A stretch of 64,000 nucleotides of DNA from NCBI RefSeq assembly GCF_017897595.1, contig NZ_JAGKIK010000019.1, forward strand, positions 1-64,000. Direction: 5' to 3'. Of the stretch, positions 29,242 through 41,200 are shown in pieces. Source of the DNA: Aquimarina sp. U1-2. GTDB taxonomy: Bacteria; Bacteroidota; Bacteroidia; Flavobacteriales; Flavobacteriaceae. The notes under the pieces are model-generated. The model did no database searches. It had not been told where the DNA came from and saw nothing but the letters and a program-made list of their open reading frames with translations. Position 1 is the stretch's first letter, and every line of letters begins with the position of its first letter. The translations under genes were made by a program, and so were the position numbers.

Positions 29242-30786
29242 TTAGCGCATTAATTTTTGAGATTTTTCTTTGATGATAGCTGCAACAGGTCGATTGTAGA
29301 TGTTACTTTCTAACCAGGATAATATATCCAAATATAAAAATGACCGTTTTTCGTACGGGTGATTTTCATATTGTTTTAAGGTCTTGTGCAGTTTTTTAAA
29401 CTCATCCTTAATTTGATGTGGATAAATATCCCCCAAGTTTTTCAAAAATTTTATCATCTCTTTCTGTACTTCATGCAAATCGTTCATTTTAATCAAAAAT
29501 CGGTATGTTTTTTTTAATTGATTTTCTAGTCGGTAATCCATTCCTGCTTCGTAATGTGCGACCAGACTCAATACACGAGAAAAACACATTAAGTCCTCTC
29601 GCATTTTCAAGGATCGGTTATTAATTATTTTGTTGAGATACTCGATACATTTTTTGTGATTTCCCATTCCGAAGTATAGACATCCAATTTTATAATATAA
29701 AACCATAATATGATGATCATCAATTCGGTTTTTGTAGCTTTCGATACCCTGCAGTATTTCTTTTACCAGGTATTCACCTTCTTCAAAAGTACCCTCTAAG
29801 AAATGAATATTTAATCGATTGTTATAAATAAATTGAAACGACAATACTTCAATATTGTCATCTTTTGGAAACGTATCACGAGTGATCGATTCTTCAAATC
29901 GTGTTAGGGTTGATTTTAATTGGGTTTTATCTTTGATTAGATACAGTGACTCTAATAAATAATGATTTCCTCTTAAAAAAAATACAGGATTCTGGATCAT
30001 CATTTTTGGACTCTCGTAGAAAAGATCTACCCATTTCTTAGAATATTTATAACATGACAAAAAATCCTGAATAATAAAACTATACCACAAATGCGCTTTA
30101 TATAACCATAATTTTTCTCTAAAACCCAACAGCCCCCAATCATAGGTAGGAAGCTTACTATTAAAATAATTGGTGATTATCGTATGCTCTTTATCATTTC
30201 GAACATAACCGCTTTTTAACATTAAACCATATAACTGTAGCGATAGGTTTGATAATTTACTGGTAAGCACATTTTTCATGCTCAACATTTTAGCTTCAAC
30301 GGTCAACTCGTCTGCCCTACTATTAATACTTCGCGTGATGTATTGGGTTTCGATAATTTTTTCTAATTCAACAATTTCATAAGCAATATTATGTTCTTCA
30401 TTCTCTTTGGCCTGGGTTTTTGCTTTTTCCAAAATTTTTAAGCTTTGTTTATACAAACCTTTATGATACAATATAGAAGCAAAGTCCAATTGTTCTCTAA
30501 TTTGAGATCGTACATTTTGGTGTAGCGGACTCAATCGCAAACTAATCAAAATTTGTTTGTATAGGTGAGCTTTCAAATTAGATAGCTGTTGCTTCTTTAC
30601 GATACCTCTTTTTATAATTAGTTCTTCATCCAAAGCATCACTTTTATCCAGATGATTGAATAATGCCAGAAATTTGGAATCGGTATTTACACCTAATCGA
30701 CCCACATATACTTTAAATTGTCTCTTTTCTGATTTAGAAAGTGACTTTACCAAAACAAACAAAGGATCTTTTTGATCTGTAGTCAT
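29242..30786 (-). CDS. Helical-repeat (TPR-like) protein of unknown function
   Basis: A 514-residue protein without signal peptide or membrane segment. It is almost wholly alpha-helical, with TPR-like pairs such as DFASILYHKGLYKQSLKILE and YYKIGCLYFGMGNHKKCIEY. The N terminus LFVLVKSLSKSEKRQFKVYV is characteristic of a conserved Bacteroidota family that I know only as hypothetical. Probably a cytosolic scaffold. It starts 207 bp from the divergent leuA and precedes the EamA gene with 5 bp spacing. Confidence 0.7.
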   Translation of the reverse strand: MTTDQKDPLFVLVKSLSKSEKRQFKVYVGRLGVNTDSKFLALFNHLDKSDALDEELIIKRGIVKKQQLSNLKAHLYKQILISLRLSPLHQNVRSQIREQLDFASILYHKGLYKQSLKILEKAKTQAKENEEHNIAYEIVELEKIIETQYITRSINSRADELTVEAKMLSMKNVLTSKLSNLSLQLYGLMLKSGYVRNDKEHTIITNYFNSKLPTYDWGLLGFREKLWLYKAHLWYSFIIQDFLSCYKYSKKWVDLFYESPKMMIQNPVFFLRGNHYLLESLYLIKDKTQLKSTLTRFEESITRDTFPKDDNIEVLSFQFIYNNRLNIHFLEGTFEEGEYLVKEILQGIESYKNRIDDHHIMVLYYKIGCLYFGMGNHKKCIEYLNKIINNRSLKMREDLMCFSRVLSLVAHYEAGMDYRLENQLKKTYRFLIKMNDLHEVQKEMIKFLKNLGDIYPHQIKDEFKKLHKTLKQYENHPYEKRSFLYLDILSWLESNIYNRPVAAIIKEKSQKLMR

Positions 30787-30993
30787 TGTAAGAAATTACA
30801 TCTTAATTATTTGATTAAAAGAAAGTTGCGTTTCTATTAAAATAGTTTAGCATTGTAAATCCAATCGTGTAATACTTCCTTTTTGAAATCCCAAAATATA
30901 AATTCGTAAGTGATTTAAGAAACATCTTGTTAAGAATATTTTTAAAGAAGATAATTTCTGAAGTATGTCGAACCTATAACACTACTAATTTTC

Positions 30994-32166
30994 ATGAGCG
31001 ATAATAAAGTCCAAATATTCGATACCACATTAAGAGATGGCGAACAAGTCCCTGGCTGTAAGCTCAATACCGAGCAAAAACTAATTATAGCAGAACGACT
31101 TGATCTCTTGGGCGTAGATGTTATCGAAGCAGGATTTCCGGTCTCTAGTCCAGGGGATTTTTCTTCAGTTACCGAAATTGCTAAACTAGTAAAAAATGCT
31201 ACGGTTTGCGGATTAACAAGAGCTGTAGAAAACGATATCAAAGTTGCCGCCGAGGCTCTTCGTTATGCTAAAAAACCAAGAATACATACCGGTATTGGCA
31301 CTTCAGAATCGCATATAAAATATAAATTTAAGTCCACTCAAGATAAAGTCATAGAACGTGGCGCTGCGGCTGTTGCTTATGCCAAATCCTTTGTAGAAGA
31401 TGTAGAATTTTATGCTGAAGATGCTGGTCGTACCGATAATGAATTTCTAGCCCGGGTTTGTGAAGCCATGATTAAAGCCGGGGCTACCGTTCTTAATATT
31501 CCTGATACTACAGGATATTGTTTACCCGAAGAATACGGAGCCAAAATTAAATATCTCAAAGAAAACGTTAGGGGGATTGACAAGGTGATTATCTCATGTC
31601 ATTGTCATAACGATTTGGGGTTGGCGACTGCCAATTCTATAGCAGGTGTTATCCATGGAGCCAGACAAATTGAATGTACCATCAATGGTATCGGTGAGCG
31701 TGCAGGAAATACTGCTCTCGAAGAAGTAGTGATGATAATGAATCAGCATCCTTATCTGGATTTGAACACTAATATTAATACCAAATTATTATACGATACC
31801 AGTAAAATGGTTTCTGAAAAAATGGGAATGGTAGTACAACCCAATAAGGCTATTGTTGGTGCTAATGCTTTTGCACACAGCTCTGGAATCCATCAGGACG
31901 GCGTTATCAAGAACAGGGAGACCTATGAAATCATCGATCCTGCAGAAGTTGGTGTCACAGAATCTGCGATTGTACTTACCGCTAGAAGTGGTAGAGCTGC
32001 GCTGGCCTATAGAGCAAAGAAAATTGGATATGAATTAACAAAACTTCAATTAGATAAAGTGTATAAAGAATTTTTAGATTTTGCTGACACCAAGAAAGAA
32101 GTGGTTGATGAAGATATACATCAAATTATGAAAAATACCAAAGTTACATCGGCTGCGGTTGCCTAA
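30994..32166 (+). CDS. leuA: 2-isopropylmalate synthase, short form
   Basis: A 390-residue TIM-barrel enzyme of the DRE-type family: [16 protein letters not shown], then [15 protein letters not shown] carrying the metal-binding His-x-His, and [15 protein letters not shown]. It condenses acetyl-CoA with 2-oxoisovalerate, the first step of leucine synthesis. The chain ends soon after the catalytic region, so the C-terminal LeuA allosteric domain of the approximately 520-residue enzymes is absent; classic leucine feedback through that domain is therefore not expected. First gene of leuACDB; homocitrate synthase is excluded mainly by context. Confidence 0.92.
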   Translation: MSDNKVQIFDTTLRDGEQVPGCKLNTEQKLIIAERLDLLGVDVIEAGFPVSSPGDFSSVTEIAKLVKNATVCGLTRAVENDIKVAAEALRYAKKPRIHTGIGTSESHIKYKFKSTQDKVIERGAAAVAYAKSFVEDVEFYAEDAGRTDNEFLARVCEAMIKAGATVLNIPDTTGYCLPEEYGAKIKYLKENVRGIDKVIISCHCHNDLGLATANSIAGVIHGARQIECTINGIGERAGNTALEEVVMIMNQHPYLDLNTNINTKLLYDTSKMVSEKMGMVVQPNKAIVGANAFAHSSGIHQDGVIKNRETYEIIDPAEVGVTESAIVLTARSGRAALAYRAKKIGYELTKLQLDKVYKEFLDFADTKKEVVDEDIHQIMKNTKVTSAAVA

Positions 32167-32346
32167 AATGAACAACCTCAGGGAAAAGTCATTCTCTGAT
32201 CATTTAAATCACGACAACCGAGTACTAATCAGCTACAGCACTAATACTTAGAAACGTACTCATGTTGCCAAACAAAATTGATAAAATAACTATAAACATG
32301 GATTTACCTCAAAAGGAAATATACTATTCTTTTTTTGATATAAAAT

Positions 32347-33729
32347 ATGAAAAAGACATTATTTGATAAAGTTTGGGATGCCCACGTAATCAAAGAAATC
32401 GAGAGCGGCCCGCAGATACTCTATATTGATAAACATTTAATACACGAAGTTACCAGTCCGCAGGCTTTTGCAGAGTTAGAACAACGTGGTATTTCTATTT
32501 TTAGGCCTGATCAAGTTGTAGCTACAGCAGATCACAACACGCCTACGGTAGATCAACATTTACCCATTAAAGACGAATTATCCAGAAATCAAGTACTACA
32601 ACTTACCGAAAATTGTAGAAAAAACAACATTACCCTCTATGGCTTAGGTCATAAATACAATGGTATTGTTCACGTCATGGCTCCTGAATTAGGAATTACA
32701 CAACCAGGAATGACAATGGTTTGTGGAGATAGTCACACCTCTACTCATGGAGCCTTTGGAAGTATTGCCTTTGGCATTGGCACAAGCCAAGTTGCTCAGG
32801 TTTTTGCTAGTCAAAGTTTATTGCTACAAAAACCGAAAAGCCTTCGAGTAAATGTAAATGGAAAACTGAAACCAGGAGTGCTACCTAAAGATGTGATTCT
32901 TTATATTATTGCTAAGCTAGGCACAAATGCGGGTACTGGATATTTTTGTGAATACGCAGGAAATATATTTGAAGAAATGTCTATGGAAGGTAGAATGACC
33001 GTTTGTAATATGAGCATAGAGATGGGAGCTCGAGGCGGGATGATTGCCCCAGACGAGACAACATTCGAATATTTAAAAGGAAGAGAGTTTGCTCCCAAAG
33101 GAAAAAAGTTTGATCAAAAAGTAGCCTATTGGAAGACCTTACCTAGTGATGAAGGTGCGGTCTTTGATAAAGAGTATCATTTTGATGCCACTGATATAGA
33201 ACCGATGATTACTTATGGCACTAACCCTGGGATGGGTATTAAAATTTCAGAACATATACCTACAGATAATGACGCTTCTTTTGAAAAGTCACTGGCGTAT
33301 ATGAATTTTCAGAAAGGACAATCATTAATTAATAAGGAAATTAATTATGTTTTTATAGGAAGTTGTACCAATAGTAGAATAGAAGATTTTAGAGTGGCTG
33401 CACATTACATCAAAGGAAAGAAAAAAGCCGGCCATGTTACTGCCTGGTTTGTACCGGGCTCTCAGCAAGTGGCTCAGCAAATAGTAGAAGAAGGCTTAAA
33501 AGAAGTGTTTGAAGACGCCGGATTTCAACTTCGACAACCGGGATGTTCGGCTTGCCTGGCTATGAACGATGACAAAATTCCAGAAGGTGAATACTGTGTG
33601 TCTACTTCTAACAGAAATTTTGAAGGACGACAAGGGCGAGGCTCAAGAACAATATTAGCAAGTCCATTAGTTGCAGCAGCTACCGCTATAGAAGGAAAAA
33701 TTATTGATATCACAAAACATTTAAATTAA
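32347..33729 (+). CDS. leuC: 3-isopropylmalate dehydratase large subunit
   Basis: A 460-residue aconitase-family subunit. [4Fe-4S] ligands are visible in [11 protein letters not shown] and in [10 protein letters not shown]. Other blocks are [15 protein letters not shown] and [19 protein letters not shown]. With LeuD it isomerises 2- to 3-isopropylmalate. It follows leuA by 180 bp, a gap that holds no clear leader peptide, and is separated from leuD by one base. Confidence 0.97.
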   Translation: MKKTLFDKVWDAHVIKEIESGPQILYIDKHLIHEVTSPQAFAELEQRGISIFRPDQVVATADHNTPTVDQHLPIKDELSRNQVLQLTENCRKNNITLYGLGHKYNGIVHVMAPELGITQPGMTMVCGDSHTSTHGAFGSIAFGIGTSQVAQVFASQSLLLQKPKSLRVNVNGKLKPGVLPKDVILYIIAKLGTNAGTGYFCEYAGNIFEEMSMEGRMTVCNMSIEMGARGGMIAPDETTFEYLKGREFAPKGKKFDQKVAYWKTLPSDEGAVFDKEYHFDATDIEPMITYGTNPGMGIKISEHIPTDNDASFEKSLAYMNFQKGQSLINKEINYVFIGSCTNSRIEDFRVAAHYIKGKKKAGHVTAWFVPGSQQVAQQIVEEGLKEVFEDAGFQLRQPGCSACLAMNDDKIPEGEYCVSTSNRNFEGRQGRGSRTILASPLVAAATAIEGKIIDITKHLN

Positions 33730-33730
33730 C

Positions 33731-34318
33731 ATGGATAAGTTCACTAAACTCACATCCACCGCAATACCGTTACCTATTGAAAATGTAGATACAGACCAAA
33801 TCATTCCGGCTCGTTTTTTAAAAGCGACCAGTAGAGTTGGTTTCGGAGAGAATTTGTTTAGAGACTGGCGCTATAACAAAGATGGCAGTATCAACGAAAA
33901 ATTTATTTTAAACAACGATACCTATCGTGGTAGCATTTTGGTAGCAGGAAATAATTTTGGTTGCGGATCAAGTCGAGAACATGCCGCATGGGCGTTAGAC
34001 GACTATGGTTTCAAAGTTGTAGTGTCGAGTTTTTTTGCCGATATTTTCAAGGGAAACGCACTTAATAATGGTGTATTACCCATACAAGTAACCCCAGCCT
34101 ATTTAAAAGAACTTTTAGACACCATCAAAGCCGATCCTAAAACGCAAATAGAAGTTGATCTTGAAAACGAAAAAATTACGAATCTTACATCGAATTCGTC
34201 TTTACAATTCGAGATCAATCCTTATAAAAAAACATGTCTTCTCAACGGTTATGACGACATTGATTTTTTAATTAGTCATAGGGCAGCAATAGAGAAATTT
34301 GAAAATAGTAATGCGTAA
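33731..34318 (+). CDS. leuD: 3-isopropylmalate dehydratase small subunit
   Basis: 195 residues, the swivel domain partner of LeuC. It has [20 protein letters not shown] at the N terminus and [16 protein letters not shown], the substrate-recognition loop. The start is one base after the leuC stop, indicating tight coupling and 1:1 synthesis. Length is normal. Confidence 0.97.
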   Translation: MDKFTKLTSTAIPLPIENVDTDQIIPARFLKATSRVGFGENLFRDWRYNKDGSINEKFILNNDTYRGSILVAGNNFGCGSSREHAAWALDDYGFKVVVSSFFADIFKGNALNNGVLPIQVTPAYLKELLDTIKADPKTQIEVDLENEKITNLTSNSSLQFEINPYKKTCLLNGYDDIDFLISHRAAIEKFENSNA

Positions 34319-34380
34319 GGGCCAGGTTGTCGTAAACTTTATATAAAAAATAGAAATTAAGGTTAATAAATAACGTATAC

Positions 34381-35496
34381 ATGAAATTAGACATCGCAGT
34401 ATTATCGGGGGATGGTATTGGCCCTGAAGTGACCAATCAAGCCATCAAAGCATTAGAAGCTATCGCACACAGTTTTGATCATACTTTTTTATTTAAAGAA
34501 GCTTTGGTAGGTGCTATTGCAATTGACAAAACAGGAGATCCTTTACCTGAAGAAACTTTACAACTTTGTGCTAATACCGATGCTGTGTTGTTTGGGGCAA
34601 TTGGTGACCCTAAATACGACAATAACCCAAATGCCAAAGTGCGACCAGAGCAGGGATTGCTCAAATTACGCAAAGAATTGGGCCTCTATGCTAACATCAG
34701 ACCAGTTAAAGCCTATACTACATTAATAGATAAATCTCCACTTAAACGAGAAATTATAGAAGGTACCGATATTTCTATTTATCGAGAACTTACGGGCGGT
34801 ATCTATTTTGGAAAAAAAGAAATTAACGATGAAGGTACTGTAGCCTCTGATCTTTGTGAATATTCTAAACAAGAAATCGAGCGAATAGCACATCTTGCTT
34901 TTAGGGCCGCGCAAAAACGAAGAAAAAAATTAACCTTAGTAGATAAAGCTAACGTACTTGAAACCTCCAGGTTATGGAGAAAAGTCGTTACTGAAATTGC
35001 CAAAGAATATAAAGATGTATCTCTGGATTTCTTATTTGTAGACAATGCGGCAATGCAGATGATCTTGAACCCAAGCCAGTTTGATGTACTATTAACAGAA
35101 AATATGTTTGGAGATATTATCTCTGACGAAGCTAGTGTTATTGGAGGATCCATCGGTTTACTCGCATCAGCCTCTGTAGGTAATTCATGTTGTATGTTTG
35201 AACCTATTCATGGCTCTTATCCACAAGCCACAGGAAAAGGTATCGCCAATCCCATTGCTGCTATTTTATCTGCAGCTATGTTATTAGAGCATTTTGATCT
35301 TGTTGGTGAGGCAACGGCTATAAGAGATGCTGTAGAAAAATCGTTAGAACTTCATATTACAACACCAGATTTGAATACTAATCAACCTTTATCTACAGAA
35401 AAAGTAGGAGATTTTATAGCCGATTACATTTTAAATCCAGAAGATTCGAATATGAATTTTGAAAATATTCACATGGGGCAATCGACCATTATCTAG
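34381..35496 (+). CDS. leuB: 3-isopropylmalate dehydrogenase
   Basis: A 371-residue NAD-dependent beta-decarboxylating dehydrogenase. LSGDGIGPEV opens the chain, followed by RPEQGLLKLRKELGLYANIRP (the substrate-binding Arg-rich helix), RELTGGIYFG, DKANVLETSRLWR and the NAD-binding EPIHGSYPQATGKGIANP. It converts 3-isopropylmalate to 2-oxoisocaproate. Last gene of the operon; 62 bp after leuD. No terminator is obvious downstream. Confidence 0.97.
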   Translation: MKLDIAVLSGDGIGPEVTNQAIKALEAIAHSFDHTFLFKEALVGAIAIDKTGDPLPEETLQLCANTDAVLFGAIGDPKYDNNPNAKVRPEQGLLKLRKELGLYANIRPVKAYTTLIDKSPLKREIIEGTDISIYRELTGGIYFGKKEINDEGTVASDLCEYSKQEIERIAHLAFRAAQKRRKKLTLVDKANVLETSRLWRKVVTEIAKEYKDVSLDFLFVDNAAMQMILNPSQFDVLLTENMFGDIISDEASVIGGSIGLLASASVGNSCCMFEPIHGSYPQATGKGIANPIAAILSAAMLLEHFDLVGEATAIRDAVEKSLELHITTPDLNTNQPLSTEKVGDFIADYILNPEDSNMNFENIHMGQSTII

Positions 35497-35803
35497 CATT
35501 TACTTATGATATGCTTTTTGAGTTGAGGAGTAGTGGTTTACCAACCCTAAGAAATATCAAGCGTATGTTAGTATTGTTTAATTTGCAAAATAAGGAACGA
35601 TATTGCGTCTCTAACGTGTAAAGTGTACTTGGCATCCCTATTTTAAATTAATTGCATCAAAAACAGTGTATGATTTCAAGCTAATACTTGATGTAGTATT
35701 GTTGAACAAAAGTTAAAACAATTGTATTTCAAAGCATTATAGCTGTTAATATTTTCAAAGCTAAACGCAAATTCTTAATTTAGTGGTGCTAAAGAAAAAG
35801 AAA
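35497..35803. other. Gene-free spacer after leuB
   Basis: About 300 bp of AT-rich sequence without a recognisable RNA gene, terminator or short ORF of merit. Confidence 0.45.
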
Positions 35804-36523
35804 ATGATGCTTCCTAGAACAAACATTGAACACAGACTTAATAAATTACGTAGTAAAAAATTTGATGCTTCCACCTGGAAAGATCAAGTACAAGAGATAT
35901 TTAGAAGAGATCAACTACACGAAGAAAGGATTTTAGAAAATCTGGATACCGTAGACAATTCAGATGTCAATATATTCGATTTTGATCAATTGGAGACAGA
36001 AAAAATTTATCATCTTGATCAAATTAAAAAAATATGTATCGATTATAGATTACGTTTTTTAGATGCCAAATATTTCAAGGGTAAATTACCAAAATCAGCT
36101 ATTTCTGCGATCAAAGATTTAGAGAAAAAACATGAGACAGAACTTAAAGGATTTAAAATTATTGCTCCCTCTAAGCTTTTTAAATTAGAAAATGCAGATG
36201 ATCCCCTTCTTTTCGCTCCTATGGGAAATGATTATTTCTACTTAGTTCATAAATGGGGAAATGATCTACATCCTTTGCGTAAAATCATGATGTGGTCTTT
36301 TAAAAGTTTTGAAAACCTAGTGTGCCTTACTTTTTTAGTAAGTCTTTTGTTAACATTTATGGTTCCTGATGGGTTATTTTCAAAAGATAATAATGCTTCT
36401 ACGTTTATTATGGTTTTCTTTTTTATGTTTAAATCTGTAGCAGCAGTAGTTATATTTTACGGTTTTGCCCTTGGTAAGAATTTTAATCCGGCCATATGGA
36501 ATAGTAAATATTTTAATGCCTAA
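35804..36523 (+). CDS. Conserved hypothetical protein with two C-terminal membrane helices
   Basis: About 239 residues. The N-terminal 170 are charged and soluble (MMLPRTNIEHRLNKLRSKKF, DLEKKHETELKGFKII), and two hydrophobic helices follow at roughly 180-205 and 210-235. The soluble part therefore probably faces the cytosol. I do not recognise a named family. I chose the ATG at 35804 over an upstream GTG, which would add a Lys-rich run; the adjacent ATG at 35807 is equally possible. Confidence 0.65.
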   Translation: MMLPRTNIEHRLNKLRSKKFDASTWKDQVQEIFRRDQLHEERILENLDTVDNSDVNIFDFDQLETEKIYHLDQIKKICIDYRLRFLDAKYFKGKLPKSAISAIKDLEKKHETELKGFKIIAPSKLFKLENADDPLLFAPMGNDYFYLVHKWGNDLHPLRKIMMWSFKSFENLVCLTFLVSLLLTFMVPDGLFSKDNNASTFIMVFFFMFKSVAAVVIFYGFALGKNFNPAIWNSKYFNA

Positions 36524-36985
36524 GAAAGAAATTACCCAAGCTAGTACTATTGAAGTAAGAGAATAAAAGTGCTTCACTCTAATCATCATTAAATTACATT
36601 ACTTGTTTATTTTTGTTCTCGGTTCTGAATGTTTTATTGTCCACGCACCACACTCGAGATAGTACCTCAGAGAATTATGCGCATTAATAATCCAAGTTCG
36701 ATTATTATTTTATTGAATAGTATTCGTTTACTTGAGCCCGTCTAGCCGAGCCCTTCATCAGAGCTCAGTACAGGTTCTGTCGAGACCTGTTTAATGCATC
36801 TAAAAATATTCTTTCGACCTTGCGTAAGATAACTGAAACAAAATAGGATTTTTGAAAATCAATAGATTAACAATCGAGTTACTATCATTTACTTCAAAAA
36901 ATAGTTTTGCCTCTTTGTTAAATTGCTCCAAAGTAACTCACACTAACTCGTATTTCTTTTGTAATTTTAGGGTAAACGAATACTT
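36524..36985. other. Gene-free spacer with repeat remnant
   Basis: It holds the second copy of the dispersed repeat (36697-36756) and a run with CGAG/CTCG blocks (36740-36790) like the GTCGAGA-type palindromic remnants also seen at 44760-44830. No gene is visible. Confidence 0.5.
36697..36756. repeat. Dispersed repeat, copy B
   Basis: GTTCGATTATTATTTTATTG and the following bases align without gaps to 21491-21550. Confidence 0.5.
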
Positions 36986-37213
36986 ATGTTTCCTAAAAGC
37001 GAATATCAACGTGTGTATACTGGTAGTTTAGTCAATGTTCAGTTCTTGCAAACCCTGCTTCAAGATAGCGGTATCAATTCAATTACAAGAGATGACATGA
37101 AGTCTGGAATGATGGCAGGTTTTGGTGGTGGTATACCAGATCATATTCAACTTTTTGTTAAAGAAGACGATATGGAAGAAGCGCTTCCTATTATTGAAAA
37201 AAGTCTTTCTTAA
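36986..37213 (+). CDS. DUF2007 family small protein
   Basis: 75 residues. YQRVYTGSLVNVQFLQTLLQ through HIQLFVKEDDMEEALPIIEKS matches the DUF2007 ('putative signal transducing protein') fold, a ferredoxin-like alpha/beta domain of unknown function in which the LQDSGI segment is usual. It is followed after 4 bp by the small membrane-protein gene that is disrupted (37218-37579), with which it is probably co-transcribed. Confidence 0.82.
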   Translation: MFPKSEYQRVYTGSLVNVQFLQTLLQDSGINSITRDDMKSGMMAGFGGGIPDHIQLFVKEDDMEEALPIIEKSLS

Positions 37214-37217
37214 TACC

Positions 37218-37579
37218 ATGGAAAACGAAGATAAATCACCTCGAAAAACCTGGGACCTGATGATAGGCATTACCCTCATCATTTTTGGAGGATTACGATT
37301 TTATAGCTAAATTCATATAAAATGACATATAAGATTTATAAGAAAAAACTTAGAGTTTGAGGCAAAAAACGTAGGTATAGCCTTAGCTACACTGAGGCTT
37401 TTTAACGAAAAAATCGAAATTTTTTCTATGAAGATTTATGTTATTTTATATGAATTTAGCTATCTAACCGCTGGCAAACAGAAACGACCTGGAGTTGGCA
37501 ATCTGTGGTAACTATTCTTTTTATTGGATACGGCGGATTTCTAGTCTTTAGGTATTTCAAAAATTCATCAAGACTTTAG
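37218..37579 (+). pseudogene. Small two-helix membrane protein gene split by a hairpin element
   Basis: Positions 37218-37310 encode MENEDKSPRKTWDLMIGITL and a first hydrophobic helix, then hit a stop inside an inserted repeat. After the insert, reading from 37472 in another frame gives WQTETTWSWQSVVTILFIGY and a second hydrophobic helix, ending at a TAG at 37577-37579. Joined, the halves would make a protein of about 67 residues like a small flavobacterial membrane protein found after DUF2007. The N-terminal 30 residues may still be made. The insertion is the 161-bp element 37303-37463. Confidence 0.7.
37303..37463. repeat. 161-bp hairpin (MITE-like) element inserted in a gene
   Basis: The ends are perfect 21-bp inverted repeats, ATAGCTAAATTC... 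at 37303-37323 against its complement at 37443-37463; the similarity continues inward imperfectly for about 45 bases. The core reads GTATAGCCTTAGCTACACTG, resembling the cores of the other hairpin elements here. There is no ORF inside, so it would need a transposase in trans. A target duplication cannot be fixed because the repeat ends themselves overlap TA/AT. Confidence 0.75.
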
Positions 37580-37653
37580 TCTTCTTGATCTGCATTAAAA
37601 GTTAAAACAGATACAAAAATAAGTAGGTGACGTTACAATGCGTTAATTAGTGT

Positions 37654-39656
<2,003 letters not shown>

Positions 39657-41123
39657 ATGCGATTTTCTTATTTACTACATATTATACTATCTTTTTTGCT
39701 ATGCTATATTTTCAATAGTTGCACTTCGCCAAAACAAAATGGTCGTAGCGAGACCTATATTGGAGGAGAAATTGTAAATCCCAACACAAATTATGTGATT
39801 TTATCAAAAGGAAATAAGGAGAACGATACTATTCTGCTTGATGACGATAATCGATTTATGTACAAAATTGAAAACCTGGAAGAAGGGATTTATTTTATTA
39901 GACACAATCCGGAAAACCAAATCGTACTCATCGAAAAAGGTGATAGTATCCTATTGCGCCTCAACACACTAGAGTTTGATGAATCTTTGGTTTTTACCGG
40001 GGACGGAGCGAGAAAAAATAATTTTTTAGTTGATACCTACCTGCAAAATGAAATAGAACGTAATAAACTAAGAAGATCAGAGCTTGGCCTCTCTCCTTCT
40101 TATTTTAAACGACACCAGGATTCTTTGCTTCAGCAGAAATTAAAAGCTTATGATAAGCTAATCGATACATATGAATTGAGTGCTTTGACAAAAAAAATTG
40201 CACAAGCTAGTATTGTATATGATTATTATACCAGACACGAATTGTATTTTCATCGTAGATATGGAGTTGGGGGCCTCGATGCTGCACAAGATCTTCCTTC
40301 AACGTTTTTTGACTTCCGCGAAAGCATTAATTTTAATGATGAAGATTTAAAAAGATTATACGCCTACAATCGATACCTTAACTATTATTTCAGGAATTCA
40401 TCATTAATTGATTATACTAGTAAATTTCCAAATCAATTAGGAAAAACGGGAAGCACCACCTATAAATTAAATCTTATTGATAGTATGGTGCAAAACCCGT
40501 ACATCAAAAATAATTTACTAAGAAGAGTCACTGCTAATTTTTTACTTGAAAGCAATGACGATAATGATTCGAATGCGGTTCTTGATCATTATCTTAGCGT
40601 AAGTTCGAATAAGAAATCCCAGAAAGAGCTAAAAAAACTACATAAAGACGTATCCAAATTACGGCCTAATAACAAAATTCCTGAGCAAAGTTTGATTACT
40701 GCCAAAGGAGAAACTATCAAATTATCTTCCCTTTTTGAAAAACCTATCACGGCATTATACTTTTGGTCGATGGATAGGAAAGACCATTTTGTTAAATCTC
40801 ATAACAAAGCGTCTTATCTAAGTACGATATATCCCAATATTGATTTTATTGCCATTAATACTGACGACGAACAAACGAAAAACTGGCTGAAAACCATAAA
40901 AAGACATCACTACAATCTGGGGAAAGAGTATGAGTTTAAACACCCCAAATGCGCATCGGAAGAATTAGTACTTTACAATCGTAATAAAGTAATACTTGTG
41001 GATAAAGAAGGGAAAATTATTAATTCGAAAGCCGATTTATTCTCTTCAAAATTAGAAAAACAACTGCTAAAATATTCAAGGTTGGCTAATCTTGAAAACA
41101 ATAAAAAACTACTTTCTAACTAG
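39657..41123 (+). CDS. Lipoprotein with thioredoxin-like fold lacking CxxC
   Basis: 488 residues from the ATG at 39657. A hydrophobic leader ends FNSC (lipobox). Residues 30-110 resemble the DUF4369 beta domain (GGEIVNPNTNYVILSKGNKE). The middle is helical, and the last 140 residues look like a TlpA thioredoxin domain (ITALYFWSMDRKDHFVKSHN...). There the usual WASWCxxC is replaced by WSMDRKDH, so no redox activity is expected. Possibly a binding or sensing protein. I chose this start because it puts the signal peptide first; an upstream TTG adds 20 residues. The stop codon lies within the loop of the following terminator. Confidence 0.78.
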   Translation: MRFSYLLHIILSFLLCYIFNSCTSPKQNGRSETYIGGEIVNPNTNYVILSKGNKENDTILLDDDNRFMYKIENLEEGIYFIRHNPENQIVLIEKGDSILLRLNTLEFDESLVFTGDGARKNNFLVDTYLQNEIERNKLRRSELGLSPSYFKRHQDSLLQQKLKAYDKLIDTYELSALTKKIAQASIVYDYYTRHELYFHRRYGVGGLDAAQDLPSTFFDFRESINFNDEDLKRLYAYNRYLNYYFRNSSLIDYTSKFPNQLGKTGSTTYKLNLIDSMVQNPYIKNNLLRRVTANFLLESNDDNDSNAVLDHYLSVSSNKKSQKELKKLHKDVSKLRPNNKIPEQSLITAKGETIKLSSLFEKPITALYFWSMDRKDHFVKSHNKASYLSTIYPNIDFIAINTDDEQTKNWLKTIKRHHYNLGKEYEFKHPKCASEELVLYNRNKVILVDKEGKIINSKADLFSSKLEKQLLKYSRLANLENNKKLLSN

Positions 41124-41137
41124 AAAAGTAGTTTTTT
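41103..41137. terminator. Bidirectional intrinsic terminator overlapping a stop codon
   Basis: AAAAAACTACTTT (41103-41115) pairs perfectly with AAAGTAGTTTTTT (41125-41137). The loop includes the TAG stop of the preceding gene (41121-41123). It separates that gene from the converging aldolase gene. Confidence 0.85.
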
Positions 41138-41200
41138 ATCGTACTTCTTTTTCGATTACTAAATGGTGTTAAAGCTATTTGTTGATAAGCAATTTGGTGC

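Noticed and set aside
32168..32251. Possible leucine leader peptide between leuA and leuC
   Set aside because: The 27-codon ORF has only three scattered leucines, no cluster of Leu codons and no terminator/antiterminator pair after it.
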